64,000 nucleotides of DNA from Seiridium cupressi. Lineage: Eukaryota; Ascomycota; Sordariomycetes; Amphisphaeriales; Sporocadaceae. The DNA is taken from the NCBI GenBank assembly GCA_036674765.1, contig JARVKI010000037.1:248001-312000 (forward strand). Direction: 5' to 3'. The translations under genes were made by a program, and so were the position numbers. The notes under the pieces were generated by a model. That model did no database searches and was not told the origin of the DNA. It was given only the letters and a program-made list of their open reading frames with translations. Shown one piece after another: positions 39,010 through 50,941 of the stretch. Each line of letters begins with the position of its first letter. The stretch's first letter is position 1.

Positions 39010-39238
39010 ATTGCCAGTTGAAACGCTGATTATAGTTGATGAAAATGGGTGTGAAATCTAGTGTTGAGCATCTATAACATGCATCCTCAATAGCGAAAAC
39101 GTGCCCTTGAAGATATATAGGCAAGTTTCAGCTACTAGGAATCTTTTTATAGATCTGCTCGCGTTTGTCGGTGGTCGCCATGTTCAGACCGCTGAGCCAC
39201 ACGCCGTGCAGCGATATGCACCCAAGCAGCGCGGCGAG

Positions 39239-39249
39239 TCGGTGACCGA
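39239..39249 (+). promoter_or_regulatory. AflR-like site in aflY/aflX divergent promoter
   Basis: TCGGTGACCGA fits the published AflR consensus TCGSWNNSCGR. It lies 122 bp before the aflX-like start codon and 230 bp before the aflY-like start. Confidence 0.7.
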
Positions 39250-39370
39250 GGTTGAGCGAATACAGTATGCCCATAATTGGTGAACAAATAATAAACGATC
39301 AAGAGAGTAGCAAACGAGTAAGATAGTTGTCCCCATTGGTGTACCTGTTCTTGTTTCACTCATCGCAAAT

Positions 39371-40174
39371 ATGCCAGCTTACGCCGTCCTTGGTGCTACT
39401 GGCAACACAGGCAAAGCCCTGCTCGAAGTGTTGCTCAAGGCACCAGATAATCAAGTCCACGCCTATTGTCGGTCCAAGGCAAAACTGCTTCGAATATGTC
39501 CTGCTGCATCTCAGGAACAAGTACGCATCTTCGAAGGCAACCTAGATGATATAGATCTTCTGGCCGATTGTTTGCGCGGCACTCAGGCCGCATTCCTCAC
39601 CGTGGCCGTCATCGATAATATGCCAGGCTGCACCATCGCATACGATACAGCGCATCGAGTCGTGAGCGCCCTCGACAAGCTTCGCATCGAAGCCGAATCG
39701 AGCGGGAATACTAAGCCAAAGCTACCCAAACTGCTTGTTCTATCATCAGCATCGCTCGAAGACTCCTTCTGCACTGATGTGCCTGCAGTAGTTCATTATA
39801 TCCTCGGCAAAGCAGTGTCGCACCTCTACCGCGATCTTGCTGAGGCAGAGAAATATTTGCGCAGTCAGGAGAGTTGGATTACACCCATATTCGTCAAGCC
39901 AGGGGGCCTGGTACACGATTGCCAGAGCGGGCACGAGATCAGCACGACGACGGCCAAGACGCCCCTCTCATTTTTAGATTTAGCGGCAGGGATGATTGAA
40001 GTGGCTAACAGCGACGCTGGACAATATGACATGAAGAATGTCAGTGTATTGGCGAAAGCGAATGATGTTGCATTTCCCTGGGATGGAATGTATTTTGCGA
40101 TGACGGGTCTCATTTTCAACTATTTCCCATGGTCATATCAGTATATCGGCGAATATAGAAATTTAGGCTTGTAA
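39371..40174 (+). CDS. aflX: AflX/OrdB-like NmrA-family NAD(P)-binding reductase
   Basis: Intronless gene of 267 residues, matching the roughly 266 residues I recall for aflatoxin AflX (OrdB). The N-terminus has the Rossmann glycine motif GATGNTG at residues 8-14 and the NmrA-like pattern of a Ser/Thr-Ala-Lys basic stretch (CRSKAKLL) for NADP phosphate recognition. The rest matches the NmrA/isoflavone-reductase fold (LVLSSASLED, FVKPGGLVHD, SFLDLAAGMIEVA). AflX is reported to work with AflY on the epoxide or ring-opening steps after versicolorin A, and here it sits back to back with the aflY-like gene. Assignment to AflX rather than AvfA rests on length and on that pairing. Confidence 0.78.
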   Translation: MPAYAVLGATGNTGKALLEVLLKAPDNQVHAYCRSKAKLLRICPAASQEQVRIFEGNLDDIDLLADCLRGTQAAFLTVAVIDNMPGCTIAYDTAHRVVSALDKLRIEAESSGNTKPKLPKLLVLSSASLEDSFCTDVPAVVHYILGKAVSHLYRDLAEAEKYLRSQESWITPIFVKPGGLVHDCQSGHEISTTTAKTPLSFLDLAAGMIEVANSDAGQYDMKNVSVLAKANDVAFPWDGMYFAMTGLIFNYFPWSYQYIGEYRNLGL

Positions 40175-40384
40175 ATGGTCATACTTTGTTCATTCATGCC
40201 TACATCCCTACGATAGTTTAATCAAGTGCACCAAATTCAAACCGAAGATGTCCCAAAATAAGTGTTTTTATTTTTCTTTTCTTTTTCCTCGCTATGCCAC
40301 AATTATCGGAAGCTGTGGATTCATACCTAGATCCAACGGTCCAACACAGCACTCCGCTTTTGGCATAGATGACGCGACCCTTGT

Positions 40385-40395
40385 TCGCTTACCGA
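40385..40395 (+). promoter_or_regulatory. AflR-like site before avfA-like gene
   Basis: TCGCTTACCGA fits TCGSWNNSCGR and lies 237 bp before the start codon of the second NmrA-family gene. Confidence 0.7.
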
Positions 40396-40631
40396 GCCTG
40401 AAGTATGGCAGGCTGGAGCGTCGAGTATCGGGATCCAAACTTCGGTATGCTGAGCCACGCTAATAATAATTCGGCCCCCCGGCGTTCTCCATGTTTGTCC
40501 GACTTATACTCGACGCTACTGCATAAGCCATGCGTGCGTGTGGGAGGTACCTGGATTCTTCCTCTACATGCCACCGTTGTCAGTCACCTTTTTCGTTATT
40601 CACACTCTGCTGGGAAGTGAATCGTGCCTTC

Positions 40632-41549
40632 ATGATGTCTACCCAGAAGAACTGGGCTCTGTTTGGCGCCACCGGCGCAACAGGCTCCAGCGTGCTGAGG
40701 AGTCTTCTACGAGCTCCTCCGACTGGAATACAATTGAATATTCAGGTGCGGTCTAAGGCAAAACTTCTTACCGCCTTCCCAGTCCTTGAAAAGGAGGCCC
40801 TAGCAGCAGGTCTGCCAATTCGCATTATCGAGGGCAATGCTACAGATTGCTTGGTGCTGGATGACTGCCTTGAGGACACGGAGGTGATCATCATGTGCAT
40901 TGGGCAGAATGGGAGCCACAAAGGCACAACGCTATACTCGGACGCCGCAGCCGCAGTCGTTTCAAGCTTGAAACGCCTTCGATATCAACAACGCAAACTA
41001 CGGACTGATGACTACCGGGGCCCAACTATTGTTCAGCTACGCTCTGCTTCCCTCAATCCTGCCTTGGCAAGTCAGGTGCCGAAGATCGTGCACAAGTTGG
41101 TCAGTTTCTGTCTCCACCACAGCTACGAGGACCTGAAGCGCGCCTGTTCGTCGTATGAAGCCGCAGCGGCAGAAGGAGGGGAAGAAAAACAACGCTTGTT
41201 GCGTTATATATTCGTTGATCCCCCCACGATTCATGACGCAGAAGGAAGGGAACGGACAGGTTATAGGCTTATTGCTACTGAGAAGCAAGAGACAGCACTA
41301 AGCTACGCTGATCTTGGCGAAGCAATGGTGGAGGTTGCCCAAAGGGCCGAAGAACTATGTGGCCAGGCTGTAGGTGTCTCGGCAACGGGGCAAGTGAAGG
41401 AGACATGGGACGTTCTTGGAGGATATCTCTTGAGTGGAGCCAAAGGGAGAGTGTGGAATGGGATGTCACGCTGGCACTTGTTTTTACTCGGCGGTATGTG
41501 TTATACTGGGCTCTCAATGGGCACGTTACCTGGCTCAATGCCGTGCTGA
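40632..41549 (+). CDS. avfA: AvfA-like NmrA-family reductase/oxidase
   Basis: Intronless gene of 305 residues starting at tandem ATG codons at 40632 and 40635. The glycine motif GATGATG lies at residues 12-18, followed by QVRSKAKLL, which closely parallels the neighbouring AflX-like protein, so the two are paralogues. A weakly hydrophobic C-terminus (LFLLGGMCYTGLSMGTL) ends the protein. In aflatoxin-type clusters AvfA takes part in the averufin to versiconal hemiacetal acetate rearrangement together with MoxY and CypX. Calling this copy AvfA rather than a second AflX is inference from its greater length and from the pathway needing both. Confidence 0.68.
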   Translation: MMSTQKNWALFGATGATGSSVLRSLLRAPPTGIQLNIQVRSKAKLLTAFPVLEKEALAAGLPIRIIEGNATDCLVLDDCLEDTEVIIMCIGQNGSHKGTTLYSDAAAAVVSSLKRLRYQQRKLRTDDYRGPTIVQLRSASLNPALASQVPKIVHKLVSFCLHHSYEDLKRACSSYEAAAAEGGEEKQRLLRYIFVDPPTIHDAEGRERTGYRLIATEKQETALSYADLGEAMVEVAQRAEELCGQAVGVSATGQVKETWDVLGGYLLSGAKGRVWNGMSRWHLFLLGGMCYTGLSMGTLPGSMPC

Positions 41550-42177
41550 ATGCTGATTGCTTGAATTAGTCTGCTTATTTCTTTCAGCTTTGTATTTCAA
41601 GCTGTGGTAACATGATCAATCTGGTACGAGATACAGTGTATGGATAACGACTTCTTATAAGCATAGTTATACGAGCAAGAAGCATGAATAAATTTGAAAC
41701 ATTTGAAACATTTATAGTATAAAAGCAAGCATTTTTTCTTTATTGTCTGCAAAGGTTACTTATATCGCGATCGAGCATTATATCTGTGGTCTAATTAGTA
41801 TGCTTAATATAACGATGAAACCAGACCGTAAATAATAAAATAGAGTCAATTGAGGACTCTTAGATCATGGATATGCTATCAGTGTATTGCTCTTGAAGTT
41901 GTTATTACCGAATACATTTTGGAACTTTGTTTTCAAGGAGCTTCTACAATAGCAAAGGGAACTATTAAGCTGCTCACGAGACAGGACCTTCGGGCCATTT
42001 AGGGATAAATTTAGACATGAACTTACGTCTAGGCAAATCAAACGTGCTGATATAGAGACTTTGCGTTGAAATTTCTTGAATTATACCTATCCGTACTCTA
42101 AAATCACATCACATAACGCCAAACCAATCTCATGAAAATTCAAAGGGAATGCTGGTCATCACAGCAAAAGGAAATGC
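41550..42177. other. Convergent 3' spacer, A/T-rich
   Basis: Spacer of 628 bp between converging genes. It is A/T-rich with no gene, and no AflR-like site was seen, as expected for a region without promoters. Confidence 0.6.
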
Positions 42178-44267
<2,090 letters not shown>

Positions 44268-44417
44268 TCATGTAAATCAACACCGGCGAAAACATTTCCA
44301 TGGTCGCTAAGCCCCCTAAGGAGGACCGACCCGACGTTGCATGCCCGGCTCTAAGCTCAGCCCCCACCGCTGACTGCAGAATAGCTGGCCGGCCGGTGGA
44401 CCGATCACAACGCCGGC

Positions 44418-44428
44418 TCGCTCTCCGA
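44418..44428 (+). promoter_or_regulatory. AflR-like site in vbs/hypC divergent promoter
   Basis: TCGCTCTCCGA fits TCGSWNNSCGR and sits about 190 bp before hypC and 265 bp before vbs. Confidence 0.7.
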
Positions 44429-44614
44429 AAAGGCTCTAATTGTCATACTACGATTCAAATTTAGCAATAACGGCCTATTTGTCTTTGGCCGAGTATAAGA
44501 CTCCTGATAACTCTGTCTATGGCCACAAACACGAACCCGGCATAATCCGAAGCATTACAATTACATAAATTGCGAAAATATCTTTAGCTTCAAATTGAGC
44601 AATCTTTAGCAGAT

Positions 44615-45174
44615 ATGGCTTTCAACAGAGGAGACATCGGCGTGGAGGCCATTGCGGTAGTCTTGGGAGGGTTCCTCTCAGGTGAGTTCAAGTTGCACCT
44701 CCTCAAACGTGCCGCTCTGACCAGCTCAATTCAATAGGCGCTATAATGAGCGTCTTCATGCTTACGATTCCCGTTTTCCTCGAGACCGGAAACCAGCCTG
44801 GCAAGCTTATCCAGCAATGGAGTCGAGTCTTCCACCACGGCCACATCAAGGGCCCAAGCATTGCCATCCTCACGGGCGCCGTCTATGCGTACGCCGCTTG
44901 GAGCAAGGCGGCGGCAGGCCAGCCCTGGCGTGTCTTTGCTCTGGCAGGTGCAACAACCGTCGCGATTGTGCCATACACATGGACGGTGATGCAGGGCACC
45001 AACAACCGCCTGTTCTTGACCGAGTCTCAGGTGCGCAAGGGAGTCGACCCTAGCTGGGCTGATGCCGAACGCTTGGTCACGCGCTGGGGCAAGCTTAATG
45101 CTATCCGTGCTTTTATTCCCCTGGCCGGCTGCGTGATTGGACTGATGGGCACTTGTAAAATGCTGATCTTGTAA
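44615..45174 (+). CDS. hypC: HypC-like anthrone oxidase (DUF1772)
   Basis: Exons 44615-44681 and 44738-45174, with a 56-bp intron (GTGAGT, CTGAC branch, TAG), encode 167 residues. Four hydrophobic helices and the family's first-helix pattern (LGGFLSGAIMSVFMLTIPVFLE) plus PYTWTVMQGTNNRL identify the DUF1772 anthrone-oxidase family. HypC (AflCa) oxidises norsolorinic acid anthrone to norsolorinic acid, the first post-PKS step. The conserved WTxxxxxxTNN-type motif is present. The first exon was found by matching the 5' splice site to the open frame at 44738. The divergent promoter with vbs makes co-regulation likely. Confidence 0.87.
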
Positions 45175-46169
45175 TGACTGCCTGCTGTGCCTTTTGAGAG
45201 AAAGGGTACCGGGGTGGAATCAAGTCGTAGTGCTAATGGTTTGGTGGGAAACTGCTAGGTCTATTCCTTGATGAGTGTAAGAAATTAGTCAGTTAGAACT
45301 AGTCTTTTGGAATATTGCAAAATATTTACTTTGGAATCGATTACTTGAAGTTTCGCATGTACTTTCTGGTGCCAAATGGGATATTTCTATGGTAGGAAAA
45401 TCTTCCTGGTGCATGGCTTGCGACAAGAGAACACTATGAGTCTGTTTCCTCACGAGATTCAGTGACAAGTCACTAAATAGTGACTGACGAGCGCATCTCT
45501 GGGGGTTAAACTCTTTCGAGCAATGTTCTGAACTCGTCAACCCGCAAGATGAGGATAATGTTTTGTACCTTTGCTAGTAGGAAGAGAGTTACGATACGAG
45601 GTTACACTCATCAGTCCATCTCTAATACATTTAGATTTCAATGTAGGTTAAGGTATTTCCCACATCGCACTAATGGTCATATCTGCGCTGCCTCAAAACA
45701 TGCCAGGAATCATTCAAACCCATCTCAGAGTCGGTATGAAATTTTTGGGCCTGCTTTCTTCGCGTCCTGATTTGCCTACTCGATTCTGTGCTGCTAGATG
45801 CGTGTAAGTTGATTGGCTCTGTTCCTAGCACTAGTTAAGGAAACCGGCACAGCCAAGGGTCAGCACTGCCGCCCGCCCCCGAATCCTACAGCGAAGGGTC
45901 GGGCATGAGTTCTTAGCCACTGTCGCTCACCGATCGTCAAGCGCTAAGCTGACTGCACAGCGGCATAGATCGCTATATTTGGATTTTGTGGTGATAGATT
46001 CGTCTGCCTTGCCGTGTCTCCCTTAATAAGAGTCCCATTTTTCTCGCATCGTGATATGATTTCTTAATTCATGATCATTTTATTTTTCTCTATCGATAAC
46101 TTTTTCTAACAAGAACCCAGAACACCAGAGGCCCTGGCACGTCAAGGCAGCCCTATTCTCAACTTCAAG
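45175..46169. other. Intergenic region, promoter of CYP60-type gene
   Basis: One kilobase with no supported gene. The only notable element is the AflR-like site at 45923. Confidence 0.5.
45923..45933 (+). promoter_or_regulatory. AflR-like site before CYP60-type P450
   Basis: TCGCTCACCGA fits TCGSWNNSCGR and lies 237 bp before the P450 start codon. Confidence 0.7.
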
Positions 46170-47733
46170 ATGGGTTTCCAAAGTTCGGCACTACCAGTGC
46201 CGCTCTGGCTAGCATTGCCTATTGGCTCATTCCTGTTATATTGCATTGGCACCATTGTCTATAACCTGTTCCTCCACCCCCTTCGGTCCTACCCTGGGCC
46301 TTGGTTATGGAGAGTCAGCTCGTTGCCCTGGAAGTTTGCATTACTCAAGGGGACGATGCACCACGATTTGATGCGCTTCCACCAAGTTTATGGCGACACT
46401 GTCCGTATAAAGCCGGACGAGATCAGTTATGCCAATGCACAAGCATGGAAAGACATTCATGCACATGTGCCTGGCCGTCCCGAGTTCCTGAAAGATCCCA
46501 TTCGACTTCCATTAGCACCAAATGGCATTATGAGCATTCTCGTCTCGGACACAAAGAACCACGCCCGCTTTCGCAGTCTGTTCGGCCATGCCTTCAGCGA
46601 TAAGGGGTTGCGTGCGCAGGAGGCCAACATCATTAAATACGCCGATCTACTAGTCGATGTGTTGAGAGATGAGGCTGCAGACAAGGGCAAGTCTGTCGAG
46701 ATGGTGTACTACTTCAACATGGGCATATTCGACTCGATAGGTGCCCTCGCATTTGGAGAGTCGTTCAACAGTCTGAAAGATCGAACGCTCCACCCCTGGG
46801 TCGACGCTATCCACAAGAATCTGAAAAGCGTAGCCATTTCGCACGTCTTACGTAGCATGGGCATCGAGTTCATGACTCCGTACGTTCTACCCCGCGAGCT
46901 CCGTGGTAAGCGTGCCGAAAATTATGCGTACGCTATACAGAAAGTGAAGGGCCGCATGCAAAAGACGGGCGATCAGGGCGACTTCTGGGACCGTGTCATT
47001 GTCAAGAGTGACAACGACAACGAAAGTGGGCAGGGCATGAGCCCTGGGGAAATGCTCAACAACGCTGCAGTGATGGTCGTTGCTGGGTCTGAGACTACCT
47101 CATCCGCACTCTGTGGTGCGACCTATCTCCTTTGCAGGTTCAACAGGATGCAGAAGGCTGCAGAGGAGATCCGGACTGCCTTCGCTCGCTCAGAGGATAT
47201 CGATCTCCTGAAGGTGTCTCAGCTGAAATACTTGACTGCGGTCATTGACGAGACCCTGCGCATGTACCCTGCTGTGCCTGGTCAGCCTCCTCGAGTTGTC
47301 CCGGAGGGCGGTGCTATTGTCTGTGGCAAGTTTGTGCCAGAGGAGGTATGTTTCTACCGGCTCTTTATGCATATGATGACATTATTTAACGATGTCCTAG
47401 ACTCGCGTTGGTGTCAGTCACCTAGGAAGTTATTTCGCCCACTATAACTTTTCGAACCCAAATGAGTTCATCCCTGAGCGTTTCATTAATAAGAAAGACC
47501 CAGCCTTTGCCAATGATGACTTTGCTGCTTATCAGCCGTGGTCCATCGGTGTTCGCAATTGTATCGGTCGCAACTTGGCTTATGCAGAGTTGCGTCTGAC
47601 TCTGGCCAAACTCATCTGGAATTTTGACATTACCCTGGACGAGGAGAAGACTGGTAATTTCTTGGATCAGAAGATCTGGTCCATCTGGGCCAAGCGTGAG
47701 CTGTATGTCAGTATCAAGGCAAGACAGCATTAA
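46170..47733 (+). CDS. Cytochrome P450, CYP60-type (AvnA/VerB-like)
   Basis: Exons 46170-47345 and 47401-47733, with a 55-bp intron (GTATGT..TAG), encode 502 residues. An N-terminal membrane anchor at about residues 10-30 precedes the HPLRSYPGPWLWRVSSLP hinge. The I-helix oxygen motif is AGSETTSS, the K-helix motif ETLR is present, and the heme-binding loop is WSIGVRNCIG with ligand Cys446. Sequence style (AWKDIHAHVPGRPEF, HAFSDKGLRAQE) matches CYP60 enzymes. In aflatoxin-type pathways that group includes AvnA/StcF (averantin hydroxylase) and VerB/StcL (versicolorin B desaturase). I cannot choose between these two without an alignment; adjacency to vbs and hypC is neutral. Confidence 0.85.
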
Positions 47734-47949
47734 GTGTTAGATGACCATTACGATCAATCCGATTGATGCTATGCTAGCTCCACATGGAGGTAGTAACAGA
47801 TTCTGCGTCATGTCAGCCGGGTTGGAACTGTTGGTATAGCTGAGAAGAATAACATACCCATTTACTTGACGCATTACTTTTAATCCCCTGCTATCCATGT
47901 AACCGTTGTCAATATCTCACCAGGCCGTACAAGCAATCCGCACAATTTC

Positions 47950-48438
47950 TCAGAGACCTGCGCTCTTCCTATGCAGCGTCTTGATATCTTCCTCGAGCTC
48001 TGGTACTGGCCCTTCGACTTTCAATGCAGGTGCAATCTGTTGTATAGGCAAGCCCGCGACAGGAGATTTCGCCATGTCCCATTCCGCCTGCCACTTCACG
48101 AGCTGGGCCGCTGACGCAACGTACACGATACGACCAAGCCCCACCCAGGCGTGCGCTGCTGCGCACATGGGGCAGTGCTCCCCAGACGTATAGACAGTGG
48201 CGCCAGCGCGCTCAGAAGGTGTCAAGTTGCTAGCCGCCCATCTGGCCAGGTCGAATTCTGGGTGCCGAGTTTGATCAGACAATGTAGTGATCCTATTACG
48301 CTCTTCCTGGCGCACGACACCCGCGCCGTCCACCAGAACGGAGCCAAAAGGCGCGTCACCCGCTTCGAGAGCCTCAGCTGCTAAGGCGACACAGCGGCGA
48401 AGGTGGCCTAGCTCTTCAGCATCCCAGGTACTCGTCAT
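47950..48438 (-). CDS. Nucleoside/cytosine deaminase-like zinc hydrolase
   Basis: Intronless gene of 162 residues. It has the deaminase zinc signature: H-x-E as RHPEF near residue 72 and the PC-type EHCPMCAAA near residues 110-117. APFGSVLVDG near residue 28 is typical of the guanine-deaminase and tRNA-adenosine-deaminase branch of the cytidine deaminase superfamily. It would hydrolyse an amino group from a nucleobase or related heterocycle; the substrate is not evident. It is convergent with the CYP60-type gene, and an AflR-like site lies 152 bp before its start codon, so it may be co-regulated with the cluster. No counterpart in described aflatoxin, sterigmatocystin or dothistromin clusters is known to me. 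Confidence 0.85.
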   Translation of the reverse strand: MTSTWDAEELGHLRRCVALAAEALEAGDAPFGSVLVDGAGVVRQEERNRITTLSDQTRHPEFDLARWAASNLTPSERAGATVYTSGEHCPMCAAAHAWVGLGRIVYVASAAQLVKWQAEWDMAKSPVAGLPIQQIAPALKVEGPVPELEEDIKTLHRKSAGL

Positions 48439-48969
48439 TGCGGTTGGTGTACAGAAGATGCAATCGAGTCCTTGCTGTCAAATTCGACAATTTCTGCTGT
48501 CTATGCGCTCTTACGGGAGAGCCTGGAAACACTGATTTGAATCTGCTGCTATGGCTAGCGCCTGCGGGGAGACTTCTGCGCTACGGTGCTCGCTTACCGA
48601 ACCAGCTAGCCGACGACCCGATTGTATGTTCCTTTTATTAGTACTATTCAAGGCTGAAGAACAGCTTAACGTATTATATAACTTTTAATTAAACTTATCT
48701 TTTAAGATATGATAGTTTAATTGTAATATATACTGGTTCTTACACTTTAAAACAGTTTGCGTTTTTGCATATTAGATTGTTACTTTGACCTACTCGCAGT
48801 GGCTCGTGCAGCGGTAACAATGTTCTCTTTTAGGCTATAGATTCTATTGCTTAGGCCTTGGGTGGGGTCGCTGGGCTTATTTTGCATGCATGAAATGATT
48901 TCAGTGAAGGCGAACTTAGAAGTACATTGATCGAGTAGCTTGCTATTTCTTAATACAGTGCCTCTGAAA
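48439..48969. other. Spacer upstream of deaminase, partly very A/T-rich
   Basis: Holds the deaminase promoter and a strongly A/T-rich patch around 48650-48780. No gene is supported. Confidence 0.5.
48590..48600 (+). promoter_or_regulatory. AflR-like site before deaminase gene
   Basis: TCGCTTACCGA fits TCGSWNNSCGR and is identical to the site in front of the avfA-like gene. It lies 152 bp before the deaminase start. Confidence 0.65.
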
Positions 48970-49909
48970 TTACTTCTTAAGTCGGAAGTACAATGCTCGA
49001 GGAAGCAGAGTATCGCACGTAGCACGGGCAATCGCTTCGAGAACTCTGACGTTCCCGCAAACAGTCTCCTCCGAGATGCCCTCCACATCCAGGTGATACT
49101 CGTGCAGTACAGTAATGACATACAGGGAATGAAGATATGGCCATTCCAATGGCAATACACTCGCCGTGTGGCCGCTCATATTAGGCAAGGGCTTCTACAA
49201 TATGTCCAGATTCGTGCCCAAAGTCAACGAGTCGACAAAGGCTCTCTTCGCGGAGATTCGGCTCCAGCTCTTGGAGAATCATACGGATGGACGTTCGAAT
49301 TAGCTCCTCGGTGTGGGTATTGTACTCGATGTTGCGGTGGTATCTCTCGATCACCTCGAAGGGGCGGGGACTTTCAATTGGCGCCACTTTGATTGCTTCG
49401 GCTAGTCCACAGGCAAACTCCCTTCGGGGCAGCGTGGTCAAGAATGGGTTTGAATCGTTGAGACAGGATTTAGGGGCGAAATACCTTCCAATCAAGCTCT
49501 TATGGTTCTTGAAGTCCACACCGACCTTGGCTCCAACTCCAGCGTCAATCATCCCCACGAGAGTTGTTGGAACCCTTATGTAGGACTTGCCTCCTTTATA
49601 TATTGCAGCGGCGAACCCAACGACGTCCATCAGTGTTCCTCCTCCAACTACAATGATGAGATCCTCTTGCGACATTGCTAGCTCGGTGGCTGCATCAATA
49701 ATCTTGAGAACAGCGTCCATGTCCTTGCAATAACTCGTGCAGTGCATCGGAATAATGCGATGGTCCCCATTTACTGAGGAATGGCTCTCGAAATACGAAT
49801 CCACGGCTGCGGTGGTGCTGTCCAGAAGAGCGTCTACAAAAATCAGAACCTTCTTCCTTAGGCCCGTTGCACTGTTGGGTCGATTCAATTCACAAGTTTG
49901 CAGGCTCAC
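48970..49909 (-). pseudogene. Sugar-phosphate cyclase relic (EEVS / dehydroquinate-synthase-like)
   Basis: The frame from 49909 to about 49181 carries hallmarks of the DHQ-synthase superfamily: IIVVGGGTLMDVVGFAAAIYKGG, a RVPTTLVGMIDAGVGAKVGVDF segment, and EFACGLAEAIKVAPI, with the metal-ligand region DFGHESGH. These match sedoheptulose-7-phosphate cyclases (EEVS/DDGS type) better than true dehydroquinate synthase. The gene is broken. There is no ATG or N-terminal nucleotide-binding start, a TAA interrupts the frame just before YERPHGECIAIGM (the conserved HGE metal-binding segment continues in frame after it), and the frame then shifts. The intact enzyme would make a C7 cyclitol; this copy is probably non-functional. 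Confidence 0.72.
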
Positions 49910-50288
49910 TACAGGTACAACCGCTTAACATACCGGTCCACTCACCCCATGATTCAGCGGTGGATACTGCTCAAGCTGTCTGCTATGAAACAAATAGAGT
50001 ATGATTGCATGTAGCTATCGATTCCAGAGAAAAGTTGTCAATCCATGCTAGAAAAGCAGGCCCTGTTCCGATCATCTTAGCTACAACTCCAAATACATCG
50101 CACGCAATACTTAAAATGCCCAAACCACAGAGTATCATCAGCGAGATCACTGATTCTGGACTGTCAATAGTCAGCAGAAACCCACTGCTCTCGTTCATTC
50201 ATTCGTGGTAAAAACCAAAAGAACTTGACCAACTGGATGTTCGACTGAAGCTCAACTTGTAGGTTACGAGAATTATAATGTCGCTGGT
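49910..50288. other. Short spacer between two relics
   Basis: No gene or AflR-like site seen. Confidence 0.5.
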
Positions 50289-50549
50289 TTGCAACTATCT
50301 ATCAAGAAAACATTCAATGACCCATCCGTGCTGTCTTTTATCAACATGTTTTATTTGCTTGGTGCCTCGGCCATAAGCCCCTGGACTAAGGACCTAGTCA
50401 AGCCTTGCAACCTGAAGTATCTGGGCGTCATTTCCTGCACTATCAGCGCGCTGGGCTCTTGTCTGGCGAGTATCTCGCAGAAGGCTGAAACGTTTATCTG
50501 CGGCCCTGTCCTCATGGCGTTCGATTCTATGACCTCGTATCAGATGTGA
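50289..50549 (+). pseudogene. Possible MFS efflux-pump fragment (TRI12-like)
   Basis: An open segment of about 87 codons has alternating hydrophobic stretches (YLLGASAISPW, KYLGVISCTISALGSCLASI, ETFICGPVLMAF) and runs into a GT donor-like sequence, GTGAGTCG, at about 50548. The pattern resembles transmembrane segments 2-4 of the fungal trichothecene-efflux-type MFS family. No continuing exon with the rest of the transporter is visible downstream. It is short and weak, and may be a chance open frame. Confidence 0.35.
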
Positions 50550-50941
50550 GTCGATTTATAGATGTTATCCTCGAGCTATACGCTGACTCGATGTCGAGCG
50601 TTTTATCATACAACAACCATCGCGCGATGCCTAACGACATTCCGCTCGTGAATGCACGAAAAAGAAAAAGTAACGAAGCATATATGCAACCACCAGCCAA
50701 GTACTCGTAAAGCAACCAGGTAGCAGCATAAATGCGACTTTTCATTCGTTTTGTCAGCTCCTTCTGAATTGCACTCCGATTTATCAGACGTTCCTCTATC
50801 TTCCGTCCCTAGCGTGGCGCCAATACTCCATACTGCTGAACTTATTCCGCGGTGTCGTTGACACCCAACACATTTGAATTTCCGCTGATAGCAGCACGCC
50901 TGATGTTCTCAGTCAGTATAATATCCTATCGGGTGTTCCTG
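50550..50941. other. Spacer downstream of moxY-like gene
   Basis: No supported gene. It may hold further decayed transporter sequence. Confidence 0.4.
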
